A stretch of 64,000 nt of DNA from Rhizobium sp. ACO-34A (GCA_002600635.1 CP021372.1:124001-188000), one strand, 5' to 3'. Positions 42,555 to 51,668 are shown, numbered from the stretch's first letter. A program made the numbers and translations. The notes: generated by a model not told the origin, from the letters alone.

Positions 42555-43454
42555 CTATTCCGGGATGTGGAAGGCGCGGCGGAAATAGGAGCGGAAGGCG
42601 GTGATCGCGGGGGAAAGATCGAGATTCTTACGCCAGGCGAGGCCGACATCCATCGACGGGACGGGGTCGCTCAGCACCACCGTTTCGATCCGCCGTCCCT
42701 CGAGCGACCAGGGGCGATGCACCATGTCGGAAAGGATCGCCACGCCCTGGCCGTTTCCGACCATGGAACGCACGGCTTCCACCGAGGAGGTCCTGAGGAT
42801 GGTCCGTGGCTGGTAGGACGACTGGCTCCAGTATTTCAGCGAGGTATGCGAGGCCTCGTCGACCGTCAGCATGATATAGGGTTCCTCCGCCACCTCGCGC
42901 AGCCCGACGGCGCCGGATGATAGGAGCCGATGGCGGGCCGGCAGCCAGAGCCGTCGCTGCGAGCTCAGGAGCTTTTCGGCATCGAGCCCGGGATTGAGCA
43001 CGTTCGACGTCAGGAGGACGGCGATGTCGTAGCGGTTGGTGAGCAATCCCTCTTCGATGGACTCGCGGTTGAGTTCGAAAAGCTGGATATCGAGGCCGGG
43101 GAACTGCCTGTTGAGACGGGTCATATGGTAGGGCAGGAAGTAACCGATAACGGTATAGGTCGCGGCCACCGTCAGGCGTCCCTTGACCTCGCCCGTCACC
43201 TGGCTCAGCTGCTGCGCCTCGACCACCTTGGCCATGATCTCATAGGCATGCAGCAGGAAGTGGCGGCCCGTCGCCGTCAGTTCCATGCCATGTGGCGTCC
43301 GTTCGAAAAGCGGCGCGCCCACGGTTGTCTCCAGCTCGCGGATAGCCGTCGTGACAGCCGATTGCGAGATCGCGAGGTTGACGGCCGCCTGGGAAACCTG
43401 TCCCGCTTCGGCAGTGGCGATGAAGTAGCGGATCTGCCTGAGGCTGAGTGACAT
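42555..43454 (-). CDS. LysR-family regulator divergent from the pxp operon
   Basis: The 299-aa protein has the LysR winged helix (LRQIRYFIATAEAGQVSQAAVNLAISQSAVTTAIRELE, then GAPLFERTPHGMELTATGRHF) and an effector domain from GRLTVAATYTVIGYFLP. It lies head to head with pxpA across 257 bp containing two exact TTCTGATTTTCAGAT repeats, one close to each start, so it probably controls both itself and the lactam operon. Ligand unknown. Confidence 0.9.
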   Translation of the reverse strand: MSLSLRQIRYFIATAEAGQVSQAAVNLAISQSAVTTAIRELETTVGAPLFERTPHGMELTATGRHFLLHAYEIMAKVVEAQQLSQVTGEVKGRLTVAATYTVIGYFLPYHMTRLNRQFPGLDIQLFELNRESIEEGLLTNRYDIAVLLTSNVLNPGLDAEKLLSSQRRLWLPARHRLLSSGAVGLREVAEEPYIMLTVDEASHTSLKYWSQSSYQPRTILRTSSVEAVRSMVGNGQGVAILSDMVHRPWSLEGRRIETVVLSDPVPSMDVGLAWRKNLDLSPAITAFRSYFRRAFHIPE

Positions 43455-43476
43455 ATCTATTTATCTGATATTGCTG

Positions 43477-43607
43477 TTCTGATTTTCAGATTGAGTGACG
43501 GGGGACGTGCCCGTTTTCCGGCAGGTCGTCGAAAATGTGACTATCCTATTGAAATAAAACAACTGTTGTCTGCTTACGTTTTAAGCGTCTCGTTCTGATT
43601 TTCAGAT
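43477..43607. promoter_or_regulatory. Two TTCTGATTTTCAGAT repeats in the LysR/pxpA divergent promoter
   Basis: The 15-mer occurs exactly at 43477-43491 and 43593-43607, 116 bp apart. It contains the imperfectly spaced dyad CTGA-N3-TCAG and fits the T-N11-A pattern of LysR sites. One copy is 22 bp before the lysR start, the other about 105 bp before pxpA. A third, partial ATCTGAT lies at 43463-43469. Confidence 0.6.
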
Positions 43608-43711
43608 ACTAAATATGAAAAAATAGAATTTTTCAAAGACGTTTTTTGCCACTAGCGTTTTTTGCTGCAAGGACGTGCAGTTTCCTGCATTGCACAAAAT
43701 ACAATCATGAC

Positions 43712-44503
43712 ATGGGAAGAAGCGTGTATCTCGAGGCGGTAGACATCAATTGCGACATGGGCGAAGCCTTCGGGCGCTGGCGGATCGGCGATACCGACGA
43801 TGCCAGCCTGATCGGCCTGATCAGCTCCGCCAATATCGCCTCCGGCTTCCATGCCGGCGATCCGAACCTGATGGATGAGACGGTCCGCCTTGCCGTGGAG
43901 CATGGCGTCGGCGTCGGCGCCCATCCGGGCTATAACGACCTTCAGGGCTTTGGCCGCCGGCGCATCAACGCCACGGCGCTGGAGCTGGTCAACGACATTG
44001 CCTATCAGGTCGGTGCGTTGAGAGAATTTGCTCGCCGCCATGGCGCGACGCTGCAGCATGTAAAGCCGCATGGCGCGCTCTATATGGAAATGGCGGCCAA
44101 TCCCGAGTTTGCCCGGCAGTTCATAGCCTATATGCGCATCGTCGCCCCGAGCGTCTTCGTCTTCTGCATGGCGGGTTCGGCTACCGAGGATGCCGCAAGG
44201 GAAGCGGGACAGCCGATCGTCCGCGAATTCTATGCGGACCGTGATTATGACGACAGCGGATCGATCGTGTTTACCCGCGATGTCGGTCGACCCAATCCGG
44301 CGGCAATCGCCCGCAAGGTGGTGCGCGCCTGCAAGGAAGGCATGGTCACCACGGTGACCGGCCGCGATATCCATGTGCCCTTCGAGTCCATCTGCTTCCA
44401 TTCAGACACGCTCGGCGCGCTCGATATCGTGCGCCAGATGCGCGAGGCGCTGAAAGCGGAAGGCATCCGCATCGCACCCGTTTCCGAAATCGTAAAATCA
44501 TGA
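43712..44503 (+). CDS. pxpA: 5-oxoprolinase subunit A (LamB/YcsF family)
   Basis: The 263-aa protein opens with the family signature VDINCDMGEAFGRW and contains SSANIASGFHAGDPNLM, GVGAHPGYNDLQGFGRR and VKPHGALYMEM. PxpA works with PxpB and PxpC in ATP-dependent opening of 5-oxoproline or related lactams. The start is uncertain: an ATG at 43712 has a poor ribosome site, while a GTG at 43724 has GGGAAGAAGC in front. Upstream sequence is non-conserved. The gene is followed by biotin-carboxylase genes, not directly by pxpB, which sets this operon apart from the simple pxpABC type. Confidence 0.9.
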   Translation: MGRSVYLEAVDINCDMGEAFGRWRIGDTDDASLIGLISSANIASGFHAGDPNLMDETVRLAVEHGVGVGAHPGYNDLQGFGRRRINATALELVNDIAYQVGALREFARRHGATLQHVKPHGALYMEMAANPEFARQFIAYMRIVAPSVFVFCMAGSATEDAAREAGQPIVREFYADRDYDDSGSIVFTRDVGRPNPAAIARKVVRACKEGMVTTVTGRDIHVPFESICFHSDTLGALDIVRQMREALKAEGIRIAPVSEIVKS

Positions 44504-44518
44504 AGTCCGGAGAATGAC

Positions 44519-44761
44519 ATGAGCAAGCTGGAGATCAGATCCCCCCTTCCTGGCACGTTTTACCGCAAGCCCTCGCCGGATGCGGCCGCCTTCAAGACCG
44601 ATGGCGACGCGGTTTCCGCCACCGACGCCATTGGCCTCATCGAGGTGATGAAGACTTTCCACGAGGTTCCGGCCGGCATCGACGGCGCAAACATCGTCTT
44701 TCTCGTCGATGACGCCGAGCCGATCATGGCGGGGCAGGTGATCGCAGAGGTCGAGGCATGA
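44519..44761 (+). CDS. Biotin carboxyl carrier protein (short form)
   Basis: An 80-aa single-domain carrier with the biotinylation site K45 in EVMKTFHEV (canonical EAMKM). It lacks the long N-terminal Pro/Ala-rich arm of housekeeping AccB (about 150 aa). GGAGAA precedes the ATG. ATGA overlap couples it to the biotin carboxylase gene. It would carry carboxybiotin to the PxpB/PxpC pair, which are homologous to the carboxyltransferase half of urea carboxylase. Confidence 0.92.
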   Translation: MSKLEIRSPLPGTFYRKPSPDAAAFKTDGDAVSATDAIGLIEVMKTFHEVPAGIDGANIVFLVDDAEPIMAGQVIAEVEA

Positions 44762-46143
44762 CTATCCGCTCGCTGCTCGTCGCCAATCGCGGCGAGATTG
44801 CCGTCCGCATCATCCGCGCCGCACAGGCACTGGGTATCCGCACGGTGCAGGTCCATTCCGCCGCCGACCGCGACATGCTGGCGGTGAAGCTCGCCGACGA
44901 AGCGGTCGAGATCGGGCCGCCGTCTGCGGCCAAGTCCTATCTCAACATCGAGGCCGTGCTGAAGGCCGCGCGCGAAACCGGGGTCGATGCGGTTCATCCC
45001 GGATATGGCTTCCTGTCGGAAAACGCCGCCTTTGCGGACGCAGTGGAGAAGGCCGGTCTGGTCTTCGTCGGTCCCCGGGCCGAGGCGATCAGCCTGCTCG
45101 GCGACAAGGTCGAGGCCCGCAAGGTGGCCAAGCGCGCCGGCGTGCCAACGGTTCCCGGCAGCGACGGGCGCATCGAAAATCTTGAAGCCGCCCGCGAACT
45201 GGTCGAGGCTATCGGCTTTCCGGTGATGATCAAGGCGGCAGCCGGCGGCGGCGGGCGGGGCATCCGCATCGCCGAGACCATGGCCGATTTCGAGCGCTAT
45301 TTCCCGCAGGCCTCTGCCGAGGCGCTGGCCGCCTTTGGCGATGGCGGGCTCTATGTCGAGAAGGTCATCACCCGCGCCCGTCATGTCGAGGTGCAGATCC
45401 TTGGTGACGGCGAGGACGCCATCCATTGCTTCGAACGCGAATGCTCGCTCCAGCGCAGGCGTCAGAAGGTCTGGGAGGAAGCTCCCTCGAAGGCACTGAC
45501 GCAGGATGTCCGCAAGGCCCTTTGCGACAGTGCCGTGGCGCTCGCCCGTGAGGTCGGCTATCGCGGCGCGGGCACCGTCGAATATCTCTATGACGATGTC
45601 GACGGCAGCTTCTATTTCATCGAGGTCAACACCCGCATCCAGGTGGAACATCCCGTCACCGAGATGATTACCGGCATCGACCTCGTGCAGGAGATGATCC
45701 GCATCGCCGGAGGCGAGAAGCTTTCGATCAGGCAGGAGGACGTGAAGGTCTCCGGCCACGCCATCGAATGCCGCATCAATGCCGAGGACCCAACGAAGGA
45801 CTTCATGCCCAATCCCGGCACGGTGACCCGCCTCGTCGTCCCCGAAGGCGAGGGCATCCGCTTCGACACCATGCTCTACGAGGGCTACACCGTGCCGCCC
45901 TTCTATGATTCGCTGCTCGGCAAGCTGATCGTGCATGGCGAAACGCGGGAAGCCTGCCTTGCCCGGCTGCGTGATGCGCTTGACGGCCTCGTCATTGAGG
46001 GCATCGCCGCCACGATACCGCTGCATGCGGCGCTGGCGCTCGACGCCTCCGTCGCAAGCGGCGCGGTTCACACCCGTTTCCTCGAAAAATGGCTGGAAAC
46101 GGGGCTTTCCACGGCCCCCGCAACAACCAGGGAGATTGCCTGA
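44758..46143 (+). CDS. accC: Biotin carboxylase subunit (AccC-like)
   Basis: The 461-aa ATP-grasp enzyme has an N-terminal biotin carboxylase domain (LVANRGEIAVRIIRAAQALGI), the glycine-rich lid KAAAGGGGRGIRIA, and the active-site segment FIEVNTRIQVEHPVTEM. It makes carboxybiotin from bicarbonate and ATP. The length equals AccC, but its operon (between a short carrier and pxpB) shows that it serves the lactam/amide system and not fatty acid synthesis. Its stop overlaps the pxpB start. Confidence 0.92.
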   Translation: MTIRSLLVANRGEIAVRIIRAAQALGIRTVQVHSAADRDMLAVKLADEAVEIGPPSAAKSYLNIEAVLKAARETGVDAVHPGYGFLSENAAFADAVEKAGLVFVGPRAEAISLLGDKVEARKVAKRAGVPTVPGSDGRIENLEAARELVEAIGFPVMIKAAAGGGGRGIRIAETMADFERYFPQASAEALAAFGDGGLYVEKVITRARHVEVQILGDGEDAIHCFERECSLQRRRQKVWEEAPSKALTQDVRKALCDSAVALAREVGYRGAGTVEYLYDDVDGSFYFIEVNTRIQVEHPVTEMITGIDLVQEMIRIAGGEKLSIRQEDVKVSGHAIECRINAEDPTKDFMPNPGTVTRLVVPEGEGIRFDTMLYEGYTVPPFYDSLLGKLIVHGETREACLARLRDALDGLVIEGIAATIPLHAALALDASVASGAVHTRFLEKWLETGLSTAPATTREIA

Positions 46144-47018
46144 TGGCCATGCGCTATTCGTTCGGAGGCGACGAGCATCTGTTCGTCGAATGCAGCGAGG
46201 AAATGTCGCTCGAGGCCTTCTTCTCCTCGCTTTCGGTCACCAACGGCGTCCGCGAGGCGAAGATCAAGGGCGTGACCGAGATCTGCCCGGCCAACGCCTC
46301 GTTCCAGATCAAGTTCGATCCCGACGTCATCCACCCGGACGATCTTCTGAAGGAAGTGAAGTCTATCGAGGCGAGTGCGGCGGGCGGCGAGCCCGTCATT
46401 TCCACCCGCATCATCGAGATCCCGGTGTTCTATAACGACCCGTGGACGCATGAGACGCTGATGCGCTTTCGCGAGCGCCATCAGGAACCCGGCAGCACCG
46501 ACCTCGAATATGCCGCGCGGATCAACGACTATTCTTCGGTCGACGATTTCATCAAGGCGCATTCCGGTTCGCCGTGGTTCGTGTCGATGGTCGGTTTCGT
46601 CTCCGGCCTGCCCTTCATGTACCAGATGGTCGAGCGCCAGCGGCAGATCGAGGTGCCGAAATACCTGCGGCCCCGCACCGATACGCCGCGGCTGACCGTC
46701 GGTCACGGCGGCTGCTTCGGTTGCATCTATTCGGTGCGCGGCGCCGGCGGCTACCAGATGTTCGGCATCACCCCCATGCCGATCTACGATCCGACGCAGA
46801 AGACCAGCTATCTCAAGGATTTCATGGTGTTCTTCCGCCCCGGCGACATCGTCAAGTTCAAGCCGGTCGATCGCGATGGCTACGAGAAGGCTGTCGAGGA
46901 CGTCGACAAGGGACTGTTCTCGCCGCCCATCCGCCCGGTGACATTCGATCTGTGTGAATTCCAGAGCGATATCGACGGTTACAACGCCAGGCTGGAGGGG
47001 CTGCTTCATGGCCATTAA
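46143..47018 (+). CDS. pxpB: 5-oxoprolinase subunit B (KipI/AHS1 family)
   Basis: The 291-aa protein carries a carboxyltransferase domain of the AHS1/KipI type: RIIEIPVFYNDPWTHETLMRF, GFVSGLPFMYQM and the pair TPRLTVGHGGCFGCIYSVRGAGGYQMFGITP. It has about 60 extra N-terminal residues relative to E. coli PxpB. AHS1 and AHS2 together correspond to the carboxyltransferase domain of urea amidolyase, which fits the biotin genes upstream. It overlaps both neighbours (TGATG with accC-like; 11 nt with pxpC). Confidence 0.92.
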   Translation: MAMRYSFGGDEHLFVECSEEMSLEAFFSSLSVTNGVREAKIKGVTEICPANASFQIKFDPDVIHPDDLLKEVKSIEASAAGGEPVISTRIIEIPVFYNDPWTHETLMRFRERHQEPGSTDLEYAARINDYSSVDDFIKAHSGSPWFVSMVGFVSGLPFMYQMVERQRQIEVPKYLRPRTDTPRLTVGHGGCFGCIYSVRGAGGYQMFGITPMPIYDPTQKTSYLKDFMVFFRPGDIVKFKPVDRDGYEKAVEDVDKGLFSPPIRPVTFDLCEFQSDIDGYNARLEGLLHGH

Positions 47019-47976
47019 GGTTCTTCATCAGGGGCTTTCCACCACGGTTCAGGATCTCGGCCGCCCCGGCTATTTCCATCTCGGCATCCCCGAAGGCGGG
47101 GCCATGGACCGGCTGGCGCTGAAAGCCGCAAACCTGCTGGTCGGCAACGATATCGGCGCAGCCGGCCTGGAGGCCGTCTTCCTCGGACCGAAGCTCGAAT
47201 TCACCACAGACCGCATGGTGGCCGTCACCGGCGCCGACATGCCGATCAAGGTGGACGGTGTCGAGCAGCCGGGTTGGACGGCCTTCAAGGTCAAGGCGGG
47301 GCAGGTGCTGAGCTTCGATTTCCTGAAAACCGGCGCGCGCATCTATATCGCGGTCTCCGGCGGCATCGACGTGCCGGTAGCGCTCGGCAGCCGTTCTACC
47401 TATCCGATCGGCGCGCTCGGCGGCTTCAACGGTCGCCCCATCGCCACCGGCGACGAATTGCCGGTCGGCGTGGCCAGCAAGGCGGAGGAGGGTAAGTCCA
47501 TTCCCGAGGCCCTGAGGCGCAAGCCGGGTCGCCCGGCGGAACTGCGCGTTCTTCCCGGCCTTTACTGGCACCGGATCACTGAAGAGGCGGGCAGCAACTT
47601 CTTCGAGGACGAATGGAAGGTCGCGCCCGAGGCCGATCGCATGGGCTATCGCTTCCGCGGCGGCCGGCCGGTGGAATTCAATTCCCGCAAACAGCCTTTC
47701 GGCGCGGGCTCCGATCCGTCGAACATCGTCGACAGCTGCTATCCCTACGGCTCCATCCAGGTTCCGGGCGGCACGGAGCCCATCGTGCTCCATCGCGATG
47801 CCGTCTCGGGTGGCGGCTATTTCATGCTGGGAACGGTGATCTCCGCCGACATGGACCTGATCGGGCAGTTGCAGCCGCACATGCCGACCCGCTTCGTGAA
47901 GGTCGACATGGAGGCGGCCCTTCAGGCCCGCAAGGACCGGAAGGCAATGGTCGACAGCATCAGGGCGCTGTTCTGA
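47008..47976 (+). CDS. pxpC: 5-oxoprolinase subunit C (KipA/AHS2 family)
   Basis: The 322-aa AHS2-domain protein has LSTTVQDLGRPGYFHLGIPEGGAMD at its N-terminus, then ANLLVGNDIGAAGLEAVFLGP, IYIAVSGGIDVPVALGSRSTY and SDPSNIVDSCYPYGSIQVPGG, all typical of KipA/PxpC. With PxpB it forms the cyclic amide-binding half of the enzyme. It is the last gene of the operon; an imperfect hairpin lies between it and the convergent gntR gene. Confidence 0.93.
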   Translation: MAIKVLHQGLSTTVQDLGRPGYFHLGIPEGGAMDRLALKAANLLVGNDIGAAGLEAVFLGPKLEFTTDRMVAVTGADMPIKVDGVEQPGWTAFKVKAGQVLSFDFLKTGARIYIAVSGGIDVPVALGSRSTYPIGALGGFNGRPIATGDELPVGVASKAEEGKSIPEALRRKPGRPAELRVLPGLYWHRITEEAGSNFFEDEWKVAPEADRMGYRFRGGRPVEFNSRKQPFGAGSDPSNIVDSCYPYGSIQVPGGTEPIVLHRDAVSGGGYFMLGTVISADMDLIGQLQPHMPTRFVKVDMEAALQARKDRKAMVDSIRALF

Positions 47977-48032
47977 GAGAGGAAAAGGGGTCGGGCGATG
48001 CGGATGGAGAGCTGCGGCGGAACCAGAGGAAA

Positions 48033-48062
48033 GACGGCGAAAGCAGCCGCTTTTGCGCCGTC
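48033..48062. terminator. Possible bidirectional terminator between pxpC and gntR
   Basis: GACGGCGAAAGC and GCTTTTGCGCCGTC pair with a small bulge around a 4-nt loop. The A and T tracts inside the stem would suit a two-way terminator between convergent genes, but the fold is imperfect. Confidence 0.35.
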
Positions 48063-48072
48063 CGCCGTCCGC

Positions 48073-49086
48073 TCACTCCTCGATCACCCGGGTCAGGTAA
48101 TCGGCGGTCGCACTCGGGCTCGGAATGATCGCCACGATCTTCATCTGGGCAATGGTGCGATTGACCGAGGCCTCCAGATGCGTCTGAAGCATGGAGGCCG
48201 CGGCCGTCGTCGCACCGCGCATCAGAAGTTCGACGATCAGTCTCAGTTCCGTGATGATGATCGGATCGCCCGGCAGGCCGAGAAGACCGAGCAGCCGCTC
48301 GATGGCGGTCACCGGCAGGAGATTGTTGCGGATCAGCTCCTGCAGCTTCTCGTTCGGCGTCGCCAGTACGCAGGTGTCGATGAACAGCGTCTGGATGTCG
48401 GCGGGGTCTTTCAGGAAATCCAGCGTGTGCCGGCTTTCCAGCGTGCTCAGCCGGCCGAAAAGCGCGGTCAGCGCCTCGCGGTCGATATGGGGAGCGGACG
48501 CGATCAGCGCCTGCGGCTCCAGAATGCCACGCAGCACGAAATGGTCCTTGACCGTCTGCGCGGTCAGCGGTCCGGCGATCCAGTGCGAGGAGGCATTCTT
48601 GCGCACCAGCCCGCGTTCGCGCAGACGCGTCAACACATCGCGCACCACGGTGCGGCTGACGTTGAAATGATCGGCAAGCTCCGTCTCGATGATGCGGTAC
48701 TGGCCGAAGACGACACAGCCTGCGACGTCGCGCTCGACGGTATTGTAGATACGCTCCCACGAGGCACGGTTCTGCAGGGCCTCGTCGGCATGCTGGGGGA
48801 TGATCAGCCCGAGCGTCTTGATGTCGGTGCGGTTGGGCTCCGGCTCGTCGCTGCCGGGACCGACGAGATAGCCGCGCCCCTTGAAGCGATGCACGAGGCC
48901 TTCCGCCTCCAGCGTCTGCAGGGCGCGCTGCACCGGTGCGCGGGAGGTCTGGAGGATCTCGGCGATCGGCCCCTCGAGCAGCACGAGGCCGACCGGCAGC
49001 ACGCCTTCGGCGATGTTCGTTCTGAGCACATCCTCGGCGATTTCATACCGGCGTTGTGCGTTTTGTCCCTTGCGGTTTTCAGCCAT
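48073..49086 (-). CDS. GntR regulator with two winged-helix domains and FCD-like domain
   Basis: The 337-aa protein contains two GntR-type winged helices in tandem: the first around residues 14-77 (TSRAPVQRALQTLEAEGLVHRFKGRGYLVG) and the second around 108-171 (FNVSRTVVRDVLTRLRERGLVRKNASSHWIAG), followed by a helical FCD-type effector domain (HFVLRGILEPQALI...). Ordinary FadR-subfamily members are about 230 aa with a single HTH. The gene diverges from the importer operon across a long AT-rich region with two TATTGNATACAAAA repeats, its likely targets. Confidence 0.88.
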   Translation of the reverse strand: MAENRKGQNAQRRYEIAEDVLRTNIAEGVLPVGLVLLEGPIAEILQTSRAPVQRALQTLEAEGLVHRFKGRGYLVGPGSDEPEPNRTDIKTLGLIIPQHADEALQNRASWERIYNTVERDVAGCVVFGQYRIIETELADHFNVSRTVVRDVLTRLRERGLVRKNASSHWIAGPLTAQTVKDHFVLRGILEPQALIASAPHIDREALTALFGRLSTLESRHTLDFLKDPADIQTLFIDTCVLATPNEKLQELIRNNLLPVTAIERLLGLLGLPGDPIIITELRLIVELLMRGATTAAASMLQTHLEASVNRTIAQMKIVAIIPSPSATADYLTRVIEE

Positions 49087-49654
49087 GGACCCGGAAAGCC
49101 TTCATGATGGAGCGACGAAGCGGATGATTTGTTTACGGCATTTTCCATTCGCCGCACCAGATCATCATAAAATGATTATTGAATACAAAATTTGACTTTA
49201 TGACCTTTATCGTGGAGGTCAAGCGGACCGCCGTCGGCGGGCGGAGAAAAGATGCAACGTCATCCCGCACTGGTTGCGGATGGTCGAAATTCTGGATTTT
49301 TGCGCGTAATCGCCTGATATTCAGGCCTTGCGTGGCCGTTGGTTCGCCCTTGCGCTAGTCGGCACGCGTCCGCATGGCAGTCGCAAATGGCCAACTCACC
49401 CGACAAAGGCAAAACGAATGCAAAATCATAAAAAGAGTATTGCATACAAAAATCATTAGTGTCATAGTTTGTGCAACGATCGCGCCGGACAAGAAGCGCG
49501 GCGAGGTGGATTATTTAAACGCCACGGAACAGTCCTGAACCCGATGCGCCATGCCCTTGGCGCAAGCGCTTCCGCGCGCCCTGAACAACGCCTTTGGCGT
49601 TTTGGGGCCGTATCGGCGAACGGACGGCCGTGCCCTGAACTGGCGGAAAAAACA
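49087..49654. promoter_or_regulatory. Long divergent control region with paired TATTGNATACAAAA motifs
   Basis: TATTGAATACAAAATT (49177-49192) lies about 90 bp from the gntR start and TATTGCATACAAAAATC (49438-49454) on the importer side; both sit in AT-rich patches. A short hairpin AACGCC-TTT-GGCGTT (49587-49601) precedes the importer ATPase gene. No gene is apparent. The region is longer than a simple operator needs, so a leader function is possible, but I recognise no riboswitch. Confidence 0.55.
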
Positions 49655-50728
49655 GTGTCGACAGTGCTGCAACTTTCGAATGTCGTGAAGTCCTACGGCG
49701 ATGCCGTGGCTCTCGACGGCATCGACCTTTCCCTGCCCGACGATAGCTATGTGTCGCTGCTCGGCCCGTCGGGTGCCGGTAAGACGACCCTGCTCAGGGT
49801 CATCGCCGGCTTCGAGACCACGGAACGCGGCGCGATCCGCTTTGCCGGCCGGGATATCAGCCATGTTGCGCCCTATGAGCGGGAAATCGGCTTCGTCTTC
49901 CAGAATTTCGCGCTGTTCCCGCATCTGACGGTCGAGAAGAACATCGCCTTCGGGCTGGAGAACCGGAAGAACGATCCGGTCACCGATCCCCGGATCGTGC
50001 GCCGCAAGGTGCGTGACATCATCGCGCTGGTCGGACTGACGGGACTGGAAGAGCGCGCCGTCACGCAGATTTCCGGTGGCCAGAAGCAGCGCGTGGCGCT
50101 TGCCCGCACCCTCGTCACCGAGCCGAAGATGGTGCTGCTCGACGAGCCGCTCGGCGCGCTCGATGCAAACCTGCGCATGCGCATGCGCAGCGAGCTTCGC
50201 TCCATTCGCGAGCGCTGCGGCGTCACCTTCCTGCATGTCACCGGCAGCGAGACGGAAGCGCTGGCCATGGGCGACACGGTTCTGGTGCTGGATGGCAAGA
50301 AGATTGCCCAGCAGGGCGATTCCGATACCGTCTACAACCATCCGGTCTCTCCAGCGGTCGCCCGCTTCTTCAACTGTTACAATATCTTTTCCGGCGCCAG
50401 CGAGGGAGCGGGCTTCAGGACCGCGGCCGGCGTCTTTCCGGTCGGCGCCACCGTGCAGCGCTGCGCGCAGAAGGCCTACGCCATCCGTTACGACCGTATC
50501 GCCATCCGGCCCGTCGGCACGTCCGCCGGTGAAGGCGAGATCGCAATCGAGGGCGCGTTCCTCGCCGGCGAGTACACGGGATCGGCGATCACCTCCTTCT
50601 TCACCCTCGACGACGGCAAGGTCTTCGAGGTGGAAACCCATCTCAGCCACGCCGCGCCCGAAAGCTACGAGCCGCACGGCCGCTACAGCCTCATCTGGAA
50701 GAAGGACGACGCCATTGTCTACGCGTGA
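49655..50728 (+). CDS. PotA-like ABC ATPase with degenerate switch histidine
   Basis: The 357-aa ATPase has Walker A GPSGAGKT (37-44), signature ISGGQKQRVALARTL (from 139), Walker B MVLLDE (159-164) and a C-terminal TOBE region, as in the polyamine-importer family. The switch (H-loop) motif reads VTGSETEAL where relatives have VTHDQxEAL, so G197 replaces the conserved histidine. ATP hydrolysis at its site is likely impaired. A second, canonical ATPase is encoded at 55504-56613, and the two may form a heterodimer. GTG is the probable start, as the upstream frame is non-conserved. Confidence 0.88.
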   Translation: MSTVLQLSNVVKSYGDAVALDGIDLSLPDDSYVSLLGPSGAGKTTLLRVIAGFETTERGAIRFAGRDISHVAPYEREIGFVFQNFALFPHLTVEKNIAFGLENRKNDPVTDPRIVRRKVRDIIALVGLTGLEERAVTQISGGQKQRVALARTLVTEPKMVLLDEPLGALDANLRMRMRSELRSIRERCGVTFLHVTGSETEALAMGDTVLVLDGKKIAQQGDSDTVYNHPVSPAVARFFNCYNIFSGASEGAGFRTAAGVFPVGATVQRCAQKAYAIRYDRIAIRPVGTSAGEGEIAIEGAFLAGEYTGSAITSFFTLDDGKVFEVETHLSHAAPESYEPHGRYSLIWKKDDAIVYA

Positions 50729-50775
50729 TGTCCCGACCGCCCGTTCCTTGCCCATCCTCCCGGAAAGTTCGACCC

Positions 50776-51666
50776 ATGACCGCCATAACTGAAACCTCGA
50801 GCGAAAGCGCCACGGTCACGCTCAAGCCCCGTAAGGGCATGTGGCTTCTCGCCCCTGGCGTCATCTGGATGGTGCTGTTCCTCGTGCTGCCCATGCTGAT
50901 GATGCTCTACGTATCGTTCTGGACGCAGACGACCTTCAAGATCGAGCCGAAGCTGACGCTGCAAAGCTGGATCACCTTCTTCACCAGCGACACCTATCTC
51001 GGCGCGCTGTGGACGACCGTCCGGATCTGGCTGACGGTTCTCCTCACCACCGTGCTCGTCGGTTATCCGGCAGCGCTTTTCGTAGGGTTGTTCATCAAGA
51101 ACAAGACGCTTTCCACCGTGCTGCTGGTGCTGTGCGTCATCCCCTTCTGGACCTCCTTCCTGATCCGCGTTCTCGCCTGGCGCCCGATGCTCGGCAAGGA
51201 AGGCGCGATCAACATGATCCTGATGAAGATCGGCATCATTACCCAGCCGATCGAGGTGCTGCTGTTTTCCGAGCTGTCGGTGGTCATCGGCATGACGCAG
51301 ATCTACTGCGTGTTCATGGTCGGCCCGATCGCCTTCATGCTCGGCCGCATCGATCCCTCGATCATCGAGGCGGCGGAAGATCTCGGCGCGAGCTTCTGGC
51401 GCATCTTCCGCACCATCATCCTGCCGCTCTCCATGCCGGGGGTGGTGGTCGGCGCCATCTTCGTCTCCGTCATGGTGCTCGGCGAGTTCGCCACCTCGGC
51501 TGCGCTCTCCGGCCGCAAGGTCAACCTGCTCGGCAATATCATCGTCACCCAGGTCGGATCGCTCAAATGGGCCTTCGCCGCCGTGGCGGGCGTCGTGCTC
51601 ACCTTGCTGATGGGCGCGGTCGTGGCCGCCCTGTTGCGGGTCGTCGATCTCAAGAAGGAACTTTGA
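50776..51666 (+). CDS. PotB-like ABC permease
   Basis: The 296-aa protein has six helices, beginning WLLAPGVIWMVLFLVLPMLMMLYVSFW, and the EAA loop IIEAAEDLGASFWRIFRTIILPLSMPG for contact with the ATPases. It is the first permease of a PotB/PotC pair for a small organic ligand. CGGAAAG precedes the ATG chosen; an earlier ATG overlapping the ATPase stop would add 16 non-conserved residues. Confidence 0.92.
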   Translation: MTAITETSSESATVTLKPRKGMWLLAPGVIWMVLFLVLPMLMMLYVSFWTQTTFKIEPKLTLQSWITFFTSDTYLGALWTTVRIWLTVLLTTVLVGYPAALFVGLFIKNKTLSTVLLVLCVIPFWTSFLIRVLAWRPMLGKEGAINMILMKIGIITQPIEVLLFSELSVVIGMTQIYCVFMVGPIAFMLGRIDPSIIEAAEDLGASFWRIFRTIILPLSMPGVVVGAIFVSVMVLGEFATSAALSGRKVNLLGNIIVTQVGSLKWAFAAVAGVVLTLLMGAVVAALLRVVDLKKEL

Positions 51667-51668
51667 TC

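Noticed and set aside
49200..49650. Riboswitch in the long leader before the importer operon
   Set aside because: Only short hairpins are visible; no conserved core of a known riboswitch class could be matched.
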